Shown in pieces: positions 1-11,700 of a DNA stretch of 64,000 nt. How positions within the stretch are numbered: position 1 is the stretch's first letter; each line of letters starts with the position of its first letter. Origin of the DNA: Maylandia zebra (taxonomy: Eukaryota > Chordata > Actinopteri > Cichliformes > Cichlidae). Both the position numbers and the translations under genes were made by a program. Location: contig NC_135167.1 in the NCBI RefSeq assembly GCF_041146795.1, forward strand, positions 4,926,454 to 4,990,453, given 5' to 3'. The notes under the pieces are model-generated. The model was not told the origin of the DNA and did no database searches. It was given only the letters and a program-made list of their open reading frames with translations.

Positions 1-129
1 TCACAATCAATTCCTTGGTCTTTGCCACATTGACAAAGGAGTCAACCACAGCCCGGTACTATATCAGAGTGGGTAGTAATAATAGAGTGGATAGTAACAA
101 TAATAAACATCATCATTATCATCATAATC

Positions 130-600
130 ATAATAATACATTTTATTTATAAAGCACCTTCTAGTGTCGCATGCAGCTGTGGAGTTAGCAGAGGAAGGAA
201 CGTAAACAGCCACCAACATTACTTGGGTAAATTCCCTGGGCAAATAATACAGCCGGAGTCCAGCAGTGCACAGTTCAATGTCAGGACAGGAAATCCGTTC
301 TTTGATTGATATGTGGGCAGGGTTGTTGTTGTTAACAAGAATGGCAAACCCCCTTGTTTCTGCTTACCGCTCGCGGCGCTGCAGATATCCTGTTCATAAA
401 AAGATTTTCTGTTCATAAAAAACTATGAAAATTATGAACAGAATCATGACAAAGGGCAGCCCTGGCGGAGTCCAACACCCACCTGAAACAGGTCTAACTT
501 ACTTCCAGTGTTACGAACTGAGCTCTATTATTTATATTTTTATATTTGTACAAGGACCGAATGGTCTGTAAAAAGGGGCCAGACGCACCATTCTCCCGAA
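130..600 (-). mobile_element. Nested LINE remnants (RTE/Rex-like fragment)
   Basis: Positions about 130-180 carry an 'attttatttataaagcac' stretch, the typical reverse-complemented 3' end of fish non-LTR elements. From about 420 to 600 the sequence matches, base for base over long stretches, a fragment at 30225-30320 upstream of receptor copy C (shared words 'gaccgaatggtctgtaaaa' / 'gacagaatggtctgtaaaa'). The copy near 30150 encodes a reverse-transcriptase motif on the minus strand, so I read this one as the same LINE family on the minus strand. It is a fragment with no open reverse-transcriptase frame. The family assignment is from memory of teleost repeats and is tentative. Confidence 0.55.
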
Positions 601-850
601 TGGCCTTAATAAAACAACAACTGATAATTCTCTTTCATGTGACCATAGCAGCACAGTCTCCAGCAGACAACTCTCAAACTGATTCAATGCCTGTCATGTC
701 ACGTGGTTATATGCTGCCTGTGTGAATATTTCTATCATAACTCAGAACCACAACTTGTTACGTGATCTTTGAGATATTTTGGAAAAAGTAAACGTTGTCA
801 TGAATCACCTTCTCCAATGAGGTGTTATTCCTCCCTCTGCCAAGAACATA
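600..850 (+). repeat. Paralogous flank block shared with copy C
   Basis: This block ('aacaactgataattctctttcatg...', 'cagcagacaactctcaaac', 'atttctatcataactcag', 'cctctgccaagaacat') aligns with 31200-31382 upstream of copy C. It shows that the duplicated unit reached at least 1.6 kb upstream of the first coding exon. In C the block runs straight into the exon 1 leader, whereas here about 1.34 kb intervenes. Confidence 0.65.
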
Positions 851-2029
851 ATGAACATTATTATTTATGAAGTACCAAGCATGATATTATTAACAGCCAA
901 AATATAGTGAAAAAGTACATGTACATTCAAAAAGTACTTTAGTTGCAGTCCAGTGACCCCTGTCAAATAGATAAGAATGTTTATACGACCACATAGTGAT
1001 AACTCATCAATGTGAGTAATTTATTCAGAATCCATTAAGAAATTCCATACCACATATGTGATAAACAATTTACTGAACTGTGAATTCTGCAAAGCTAAGC
1101 TTGAACATTCAAAGAATATTAATATAGATAGGGAAACGAGCATAATAGCTCTGTTGTAATGAAATCATCCTGCAGATGTAACTTTCCTGGTGTGCTCCTC
1201 AGTGATGCAGCTTCTAATATTACAGAATTTTATGCATCATTTATTTAAGACTTGAAATGGAGCTTTGCAAAAGTAATCTGTTTTCAGTTTTACATTTGTC
1301 AACTTTCTTAACTTCTACATGTTTAAATCTTTATTTCTATTTTTTTAATCTTTTCTATGAGGTGTCTTGGGTTTGGCTGGATTGTTGTCATCATATTTTG
1401 ATTGTTCATCACAAATTGTTCATCAATTTTGAACAAACTGTGAATGTCTTTATTTTCTCGTGGACCAGTTAACCCACAAAACAGCGAAGCAGAGAATACT
1501 TTCTTTCCTACCATTACTTCAAATGATAAACCCGGAATACCACAAATCTCTTGCATCCAATACTTCTAATGTCTAAGGTAAGCTTAAAAAAACACTACTA
1601 ACTGCATTTTTAGAATAAAACATTAACTGAATAGAAATGAAATACTATGTAAAGAGAAATACATCAGTAAGAATAGAGAAATAATATATAGTGCAGACCC
1701 GTAACCTTCAAAGATTTAATATTCAAAGATTTGCATCTTATTTTGTGTGCTGCAACCTGTAGAACTGGTGTGGCGCAAGCTCCTGTTTCACTTCCTCAGT
1801 AAGCTGTAAGTATCAGTATTTCTTGACCATGGTCCCCTGACCTTTTGTTTTCTACACATGAAAACTGTATGATTTAGAAATGTCCTCCTCTAGATGCCAT
1901 CTAATGTCAGCCATTCAGTTACAGCACAAATATTTGTATTTGTTTCTAAGTTATTATTTTTTTTACAATACATAAATTATTAGAACTGTCTTCACAGACA
2001 GACTCTTAAATGGCTCTACTGTTTTTTCT
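850..2029. other. Intergenic AT-rich stretch, no gene seen
   Basis: AT-rich sequence with only short open frames of biased composition. I see no splice-bounded coding exon, RNA gene or clear repeat boundary. It separates the distal shared block from the proximal promoter of copy A. Confidence 0.5.
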
Positions 2030-2297
2030 ACACAGTGTACCAGTCTCTATTCTCAGTTAATATTTCTGTGGAAATTTAGAGCAGAAGCTTAAAAGTATTT
2101 GATCATTGTGATAGCACTGAACAAAAAACAGCCTGATGTGAGTCATTTCCTCATCTGAGCTGTGAACCACAGATCTGTTGAAGCATGTGATATATGTAGA
2201 TGTGAAACTCCCCCTCATTCAGCAAACGTCAACCAGACAGAAAAATATCCTCTCAACCTCTTACAGCAAATCTATATCTGTTGATGAGTGAGACGCA
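2030..2297 (+). promoter_or_regulatory. Proximal promoter/5' leader of receptor copy A
   Basis: This segment aligns with 16280-16547 upstream of copy B (shared 'cacagtgt', 'tttctgtggaaattta', 'tgaaccacag', and the exon 1 leader). It contains an ETS/PU.1-like core on the reverse strand (TTCCTC at 2147-2152) and, 13 bases on, a RUNX-like ACCACA (2166-2171). Both are kept in B at the same spacing. Conservation between paralogues is visible; a role in leukocyte expression is inferred from ETS/RUNX usage and known ADGRG3/5 expression, not shown. Confidence 0.4.
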
Positions 2298-5200
2298 ATG
2301 TGGATTACACTTTTTATCACAACAGCCCTCTGTTTTTCTATGTCCCGAGCTGGTGGTGAGTAAACCTACCATGTTATCACTCTTATGTTGAAAGGAGTAT
2401 ACTTGTGAAGTGAATAGCACACTAAATATCTCAAAGTTATGAATCCTTGAAAAAGTAAAATTACCCCAGATTCTTTGTTACCAATAGCTAGTAAGGACTC
2501 TAAGTCAACCAGTTTCACAAAACTCCCTACAAGTGTGCTGATTAAACACTTGTAAAAGAACATCTTGTCTCTCATGTGTCTCTGGAGTTAGATGCCACTT
2601 AGACGTTTAATCAGCTTCCAATCTTGTTTAAATGTATTCATTATGCTAATTTTGATCTTTCCATTCCTGTGTGTTTTACTTTGACAGACTTCTGTGAAAA
2701 TGTTCTTGATGAATGCCGAAAAAGTGAATCATGGATAGGGTAATTCAACTTACTGTACATATCACATTCCTGTTTTTGAAAATGTATATAGTTAAATGTT
2801 AGATAAATGCTGTCAATACTGGCTAAAATGTTTTCATCTCTAAAGTGGCTGCTTTTCGGTGTTTTTACATGGCTTCATCATCAAATAATACTTGTTAGAG
2901 TGTTAGTATACAGCCTCTAACATATAAATCACACACTGATACTTGTATGCTGAGAGCAAGACCAGTCTTATCTGAGAGGACAGTGGGGAAATGAGTCACA
3001 GATCTATAAACTAGAGCAGGCGTGGGAAACTCCAGGCCTCGAGGGCCGGCGTCCTGCAGGTTTTAGATGTGTCCTTGAACCAACACAGCTGATTTAAATG
3101 GCTAAATTAGCTCCTCAACGTGTCCTGAAGTTCTCCAGAGGCCTGGCAAGGAACTAATCATGTGATTCAGGTGTGTTGACCCAAGGTGAGATCTAAAACT
3201 TGCGTTACACCGGCCCTCGAGGCCTGGAGTTGCCCACCCCTGAACTAGAGGAACACAGTGTAACACTTTGGAGTAAACATAATTTTGTATTATTGTTTAA
3301 GTGTATTGTGTAAGCTGGTGTTTGTTAAACTTAATACAGACTTGATTCATCTAGAAACATTATTTAAATGACAATTCTAACATTTTAGCTGATGCTCATG
3401 TTTCTTGATTTAAAGAGCTCAGACGTAGGCAGAAGTGCTGGAGATGGCGTAAATCATAAGACTGCGAACCTCTGTGTCCTCTTTCTCTCACTGTTGACTT
3501 TTGTCTGTACTTGTCTTTTTTACTGTACTTTTTATATTGGTTTTTTATTTTTATTTTTGCCTTGTGTTAGCTGCTTTGACAGATTTAGGCAGCTAAAAGT
3601 TTTGAGTTAGGTTTAGTAAAAAAATGTGGACTGGGTTAAAATACCACAACTTATGCCTTGTCTTATCATTTCTGCAGCTCATGCATCAAAGAACCAACTG
3701 CAGTAACACTGCGGTCTCTGGCATGGCAGCAGCTTTGTCTGAATTTCTCACATTGTTTTCCTGTGAAAGACAACATCATAGTATTTAAAAATGTTCTATG
3801 TACCAATGTCTTCATTTAAATATATTTATGTTTATCAAACTATGAGGTTCTTATGTATTAGTAATGGTTAGATGTACGAATCAAGATTAGTTGGTAAAAA
3901 ATGTAGTTTAGTCACTAGTTTGGGTTAAAATAAGCCTGTTTACTTTGAAAACTAACCGGTTAGACAGTACATTCAAATGTTACGCTGAGGGCTCAAGGTT
4001 AAATGTTTATTTTAAACAGGAGTTTATAATCGTTGATGCCAAAGGTAGCAGTATCATATTTTGAAATGCCAAAAGACTTAACAAAGCTGTAGAATTTGAT
4101 ATATGATAATATGAACATTATTATTAAATTATTGTCAGAAATTCAAATTAAAGCAGTAAAAGAGATTTTATTTTTGTTCAACTCAAGTTCTTGCAGTTTC
4201 ATTTTTTCTCCTTTAAATGTATATCCATGAACAAATGAAGTAATCAAATAGCAGAGAAAGGTCCAATAATTGATCTTACTTCTCATCTCTTTGCATTAGT
4301 TTGTCTTTTTTATCCTCAGTTATATCCCTGTTTGCATGGTTATATATCTGAACTATGTTAAATATCTGTTGGTAGTTGTTATGAGGACAAAATTATGACC
4401 TGCGAGCCAAGAGGCCGCTCCATGACAGGCATCAAACAACTCAAAGTAAACTCGCTTCAAGAGGTGAGGTCATTTGGAGCTGAAGTGCTTTTTAGAAGTG
4501 AAAAAGTTACTTTTGATCTGAATTTCCGTATTCTTGTATTAATGAACTCTAATTACTGACAATCAACACATTTTTTAAAGTTATGTTTTCGTGTATGCTT
4601 TTTAGGTTGATGTGAGACCTACATTTGAACATAGAGTTCAGATCCCATCATCAGCTCTACAAGAAAGCATAGGAAATGTGTCTGAGGTGGATGTCCTGGT
4701 GGTGGCCTCTGTAATTAACAGCAGTTATTTTAAGGTTGGTAACGCTAAAAGCAACAGAAAACAAACCTTAATTATTTATCCACAGGAGGTTCAACATTTT
4801 CTAATGCTGATGCGTCTTGCATTCCTCCAGCAGAGTCTCTTCACACTCAGCTGTTGCTTATTATGAAATCTGATTAAAAGTTGCTCCTTTAATAAGATGT
4901 CCAATTACGTTTCACTGAGGGCCACAATGAGAAGTGTTTGCTTTAATTTGATCTAAAATTAAAGTTTGTCTGATATATCTTACAAATTCCTCAACCAGTC
5001 TACAAACAAAGTTAACCTTTATTTCAGTAATGCAATGCATTCTGACTACAGTTCTATAAAAAGCCTGCCATACAGCCAACTCACAACAACATGCTTCACA
5101 AGCATGAATCCGAAAGCTTCTGGAGCATTTAGTTTTGTCCATCAACATAATTCTAAAAATCTTACAGAGCCTGTTTCACAGGCCTGAACATAACAATGCA

Positions 5201-5754
5201 ATTTGTCTTTACAGCTCTATCTCTTTGAGATTGAACCTGAAGAAGTGTTCTGGGTTGTATTTTCATTAATGGCTCAGCTCTCTACCATGAATGTTTCACA
5301 TGGGTCTAATCAAAGTCTGGACTTAAGATATCCTGCTTGAGATATTTAAACACAACTATATACAAACCATTCATCTTCAAAAATCCTTGTTTGACTGAAT
5401 TAAAACAATTCTGCAAAGTAGACTGGTGTCACGGCTAATGGAAGGTATGGACTCAAGTGTGGCGCTCTGGATGCAAAGCAGACAGTGCGTTTATTTACAG
5501 TGCTCAAATACAGTCTTAAACAAGAAAGAAGTGCGATTCTCCAAAGGTGATTTTCTCCCAATTCCCGAAGGTGGTGCAGGTGAGTCTCTTCAATGAAAAT
5601 CTGTGTGTGCTTCTCCTCCTGAGTGATAAAGGGAGGGAGGGAGACACACACACACTCACACACAAGCAGGTCGTCCGGGGAGGACCGTCTGACTGTGAAA
5701 ACTAGGACAAATTCCTCCACAGTTATGTAAAAAAATTGTTGACAGTTATTGCAA

Positions 5755-5789
<35 letters not shown>

Positions 5790-8700
5790 TAAAAAACTTT
5801 ATTTATAAAGCACACTGAAAACCAAGGGTATACCAAGGTGCTTAAAAAGTAACATAGAGAATAAAAGAAAGATAATAGAAATAGAAATAGCAAGTACTAA
5901 GTATGCAAGCAGATAACTGTCACTGATACATAGAAGAAGAAGCAGATACACAACAAACAAGGAATTAAATGAGCATAAAAGTGCATAATGTAAAATCATA
6001 AGTGAAATGTTAACTAGAGAGAAAGGCAAGATTGAATAAGTGGGTTTTTAGTCGTGATTTAAACAGTGCAATAGAATCAGAGGCGCGGAGGTCGAGAGGG
6101 AGGGTATTCCACAGTACCGGGGCAGCCAGAGCAAACGCACGGTCACCCCGAGACTCAGCACTAATTTACTAATAGTTTTGAACGTAAGAAGTAATAATTT
6201 AAATTGAATACGGTACTTTATGGGCAGCCCGTGCAAGCCGGCTAGAACAGGTGTAATAGAGCAGAATTTCCTTGTACCAGTCAGAAGGTGAGCTGCCGCA
6301 TAGAGATTAGGCGCAGTTGGTGGAAGCTATATCTCACTACAGCAGACACTTGCTTCTTACTGAGTTTGAACGAGCTATCCAGCAGTACACCCAAGTTACA
6401 AATATACCAAAATGCAAAAATTTTTTCATAACACTGTACTTGTGGCACTTCAAACTGCAGCTGCAACTAGCCAACATTTTCAAAAAAAATCTTAAAGTGA
6501 TGTGGAAATTAGTGGTGCAACGGATCATGGTTGATCCGTAACCCAAACCGATCCCACTCCACGGTTCGGCACGCACGTGATCCGAAAAAGAAGGAAAAAA
6601 AGGATGTGTATGGTGCGCGTGGTCAGTCTGTCAAGCGATAGTTATGGCCAGCGTTAGCGGTCCAAGTGGAGGAGCAGAGGAGTTTACGGCATTTAAGCAG
6701 CCCTTTGCTGCCCAGTCTGACCGGGCTAAAGCTATTACAAAAGCTACTGGGGTGTTTAGCTGCAGACATTCTGCAAAATAAGGGGTTTAAACTATGATGA
6801 ACGTGCTTGAGCCACGCTATGATATCCTGTTGCACGTCCACTTCAGTGACAAGATTGTACCCAGGCACGTATGAGCAGGAAAAGTTTAAAGTTATGGCTG
6901 AACTGTCCCAGGCATCTTCTGTTGCCCAACTACAAATGGGTGGACCTCCAGGGCAACGGAAAGCTGTGTGACCGTGACCGCTCATTATATCACAGCGGAG
7001 TGGTAGATACAAAGCCCTGTACTGCCCTATATTGCACCTTAATTAGTTTTTATACAATTGCATGGAATGAGTCTTGAGTTGAATGTTTTAATAGCCAAAA
7101 AATAATTAAATAAGTTAATAAGTAAATGTTAAAATTTTGTCTTTTTTTTCTTTCTTTTTTTTGCTGATCTGAAAATTTATCCGATCTGTGACTTAAAACC
7201 GTGAGCCGATCTGAACCTTGAGATTTTTAATCCGTTGCACCACTAGTGGAAATGTAACTACAAGACGTCTGCTAGGAATAAAGTTAAAAAAATTTTCCAA
7301 TTAATCTCACCCTAACATGAATGTTATGTATCATCCTTCTTTCAGCTGAGTCCTCCCGAAAAAAGCAGGAGACTTCTTGGGGGTCTGGAAGTATTTAGGT
7401 ACTCAGTCATATGTGTGCGGGCAGGAAACCGTGCAGTCAAGAATCTCTCACAACCCATCACGTTAACCTTCAAACACAACAAAGAGGTAAAAAGACAAAA
7501 GTGTTGGACAAACATCTGAAATAGAAAATGTAACAACCTGTTTACCGTTAATTTTGATTCCAGGTTGAAAGTGGAACGTGTGTATTTTGGAAGGAAACAT
7601 CAGCAAAGGATGGAACAGGTAATTTGGAGATGTCAACCTTCAGTTAGTTTGTTTCTAAATAAAATGACTCAGCTACTCAGAATGTTTCCTTTATAGGTTA
7701 CTGGAGCAATGAAGGCTGTGACACAAATTACACGGCACATGAATTTATTTGCAGCTGCAAACGTCAGAGGTTCTTTGCTTTGCTTGTGGTGAGCTGAAAA
7801 TCTCTTCCTACGTATCATAAAAGCCTTTGGCAAACACCATGTTTATCTAATAAATGTTTAACAACTGTTACTGTTGATAAACAATTTAAATTAAGGAGCT
7901 GTTTCAAATGTATGCTGTACTCTTACTGTGTAAGAACACAACAACAGACAGAGGGAAACACAGAGCTTAACCTGACAAAACGAGACAGGGAGGAAGCAAA
8001 ACTGGAAACACTGAGCATGGGAGGCGAGACTATCACAGCAAAACGGGAAACAAGAGACATACACAAAGACGCGGACTTAGCACTGTGACCTGGAGACATG
8101 ACTTACTAGGGAACTAGAAACATGAGACAAAAGTAACTAACCATGGAACACAGAGAAGGCACAGTAGAAGAAAACTAAAGACTAGGAATGATAAATATAA
8201 CACAAGCAGAAAACCATAAAGAGAACCAAAATTGTGTAAAACATCAAATCAAAGAAAATAACTACAAAAACACAAAACACTTGGTCACAGACCCAGTACG
8301 GTAACAAGCACACCTGCCACTCTAAGACACACACACTTAATTTTAAGCTTTGCCAGCACATGGATGACTTCTACAATAATTCACTCATCATATAATTGTG
8401 ATGAAGGGTGAACCAACCAACACAGTCCCAAGCATTTATTGTTCCGACATGTAAACATCTCGCCATTTTAACATGGGAATGGGGAAATTTAGGTATAGAT
8501 GCTCCTGTACAGATGTCCATCAAACACGTGAATGTAAATTACATTTCAAAACAACAACTTCATCTTTTTATGTTGCAGAATCCAGGAATATCGGTGACAA
8601 AAGCTGATGCCGACAAGCTAAACTACATCACTTACATTGGATCAGGACTCTCCGCCCCCTTCGCACTGATCAGTTTGTTCATCTATATTTATCTACAGTG

Positions 8701-11700
8701 AGTAGATGTCATATTATTCACATTTAAAACTTTATAGTTTTCAGTTCCCAATTGTGATCAAATAAGAAATTGGAGAAAATAAACAATTTGCAAGTTTATC
8801 CACAGTTCCACTTCAGCAGTACATATCCTGATGTACATATCCAGAGTGAACTGCTTTGTCTCACACTGTGAAGTTCCACAGTATTCAGTTGAACAGAGGT
8901 AGTATGCTTTATGGTATTTTAGTCAAAGAGATGAAAAATATGTTTTTAAAAACATATTATTATTGGATTTATTTAATCAAAAAGTGTTTTCATTCTAAAG
9001 TCAAACCACTGTAACAAAGTCACAGATAGAATCAAAACCACAATCAGAATTTATTAATCCCAGAGGGAAATTGAGTTGTCATAGCAGCAAATATGCAACA
9101 AACATCAAGCACTCATATAAAATGAAGTGTAGAGATTGAGATACTGAAAGATAAATATTAAGATAAATATAGAGGTATCAATATAAATAAATATATATAC
9201 ATTTAAAAGGGACACACATATGTGTGTGTGTGTGTGTGTGTAACACGCCCCTAGTGAGAGGGCAGCCAACAGATTATATCTGGTCCTGAAAAAAAACAGG
9301 TAACTGATGAGATGGACGACAGGTAGTTTGTTTTCCTCTCTCGCTTCTGTCAGATCTTTAATTATACACATTCATGTGTTCAAAATCGGTTACAAATCGT
9401 CTGAATCTCTTTATCTCACATTCCCAAAATCAGAATAAACTTAATGATAATATAAATAATATAAACCAAAATATAAACAGCCATATCGCTTGTTTGTTAC
9501 TCAGAGCTACAAATCACACTCTTTTTACCCACACATAGTTTAATAAAACAAACATTCCTGCACTGTACCATATACTAGTGGCTTATCTGTGTAGTCAAAA
9601 TCTCCACATCAACATTGCAGAGTGACCAGAGTTGTTATTTCTCTAACTTTAGTCAGTTACAGTGGCAGCACATCAAACTGTCTCTGTGAATTCACTAACT
9701 CAAATATACGGGAGCGGTGTTGTACTTTTGAGGGAGACTTAAGTTTAAAAAAAGACAAAGCCGAAGGCTACACGCAACTCCAGCATGCGCGAGCTAAGCT
9801 AGCTCCTCCTGTCTTAACCATAACAGATTTCAAAGACCAAGACAAATACAGATCCCACCGAGACAAACTAATCGTCAGGTTTTACTTTTACTTGGCATGT
9901 TAATTACGTGGACCACATTAAATTTTTCAGTTCAATTAAATTTTATTTAAATAGCGCCAAATCACAAGTGCAGTCGTCTCAAGGTGCTTAATATTGTACA
10001 GTAGATCGTACAATAATAGATACAGAGAAAAACCCAACAATCATATGAGCCCCTATGAGCAAGCACTTTGGCGACAGTGGGAAGGAAAAACTCCCTTTTA
10101 ACAGGAAGAAACCTCCGGCAGAACCAGGCTCAGAGAGGGGCGGGGCCATCTGCTGCAACCGGTTGGGGTGAGAGAAGGAAGACAGGATAAAGACATGCTG
10201 TGGAAGAGAGCCAGAGATTAATAACAAGTATGATTCAGAGCAGAGAGGTCTATTAACACATAGTGAGTGGGAAAGTGACTGAAAAAGAAACACTCAATGC
10301 ATCATGGGAATCCCCCGGCAGCCTGCATCTATTGCAGCATAACTAAGGGAGGATTCAGGGTCACCTGATCCAGCCCTAACTATATGCTTTAGCAAAAAAG
10401 AAAGTTTGAAGTCTAATCTTAAAAGTAGAGATAGTGTCTGTCTCCTGAATCCAAACTGGAAGCTGGTTCCACAGAAGAGGGGCCTGAAAACTGAAGGCTC
10501 TCCCTCCCTTTCTACTTTTAAATACTCTAGGAACAACAAGTAGGCCTGCAGTATGAGAGCGGAGTGCTCTAATGGGGTGAAATGGTACTACAAGGTATTT
10601 AAAATAAGATGGGGCCTGATTATTTAGGACCTTGTATGTGAGGAGCAGGATTTTGAATTTAATTCTGGATTTAACAGGAAGCCAATGAAGGGAAGCCAAA
10701 ACAGGAGAAATATTCTCTCTCTTTCTAGTCCCTGTCAGGACTCTTACTGCAGCATTTTGGTTAACTGAAGGCTTGTCAGCGAGTTTTTAGGACAATAAGG
10801 CCACAGTAAGGAATAAGGTCCACATGTGGCCTTATTACTTACTAAACTGAATAAAATAATTAAATGATGAGACGGCCTCTGCTAGATCTGATGAAGAGCA
10901 GTAGCATTACACTAAACCATCTCACTAGGGCGGAGGTGCCCCCTTGTGGTGCAACTTGGGATCTCAGAACATGTTGGCTCTCCAACAAAAATCACAAAAT
11001 TAAGGCCCTTGTGTAACAAAACTACACCTGAAAACAATGTACAAAAATTAAATCACATAATATGGCCATACACATTATAGTGTTCCTTGTGCAAATATAT
11101 GTCATGGAAGAATGAAGTTATGTTGTGAAAGATCAGATATATTTCACAAGTATAACCAGTTTAGTTATGCTGTGACAAAGTCGGTGGAACACAAAACCAG
11201 TTCGTCATAACTGATCACATTTCTTCTGAAAGTCTAGCAGCCCACAGTCATGGGGGAAAAATGTTTAATAAATTGATCATTATCAAGCTGTGGGTATTAA
11301 TCTGCTTATATTTGCCATTCGATGGGAGAGAGCAGCTCAGTGTGGTTTGTGGCAAAAACCTCTAAGGACACAAATTCTGTGAGACCCTACTGTGCTGCTT
11401 ATGAACTAAAGGGTAAAACTTTTACTACAGATATTTTTACTAAGTTTCGTCAGGGTCGCCTATTTAAAGAAATGTCTCTATATCTGAGCATTTATAACAG
11501 TTTCCTCTAACAGTTGTCTCTGCAAAGACTGATGAGCGTGTGAGGTTGCAGAGATTGCGTCACAAAAGCTCAGTTGCTGCTTACATTTTGGGAACTATTT
11601 TTTTTCAACATGTTGATACTGGTATAAACAAAATGTAGTCACTTCCCCAGAGACATCTTCTGTCAAGTAGCCTCAAAGAAACACTGCTACGAGGGCCTGG

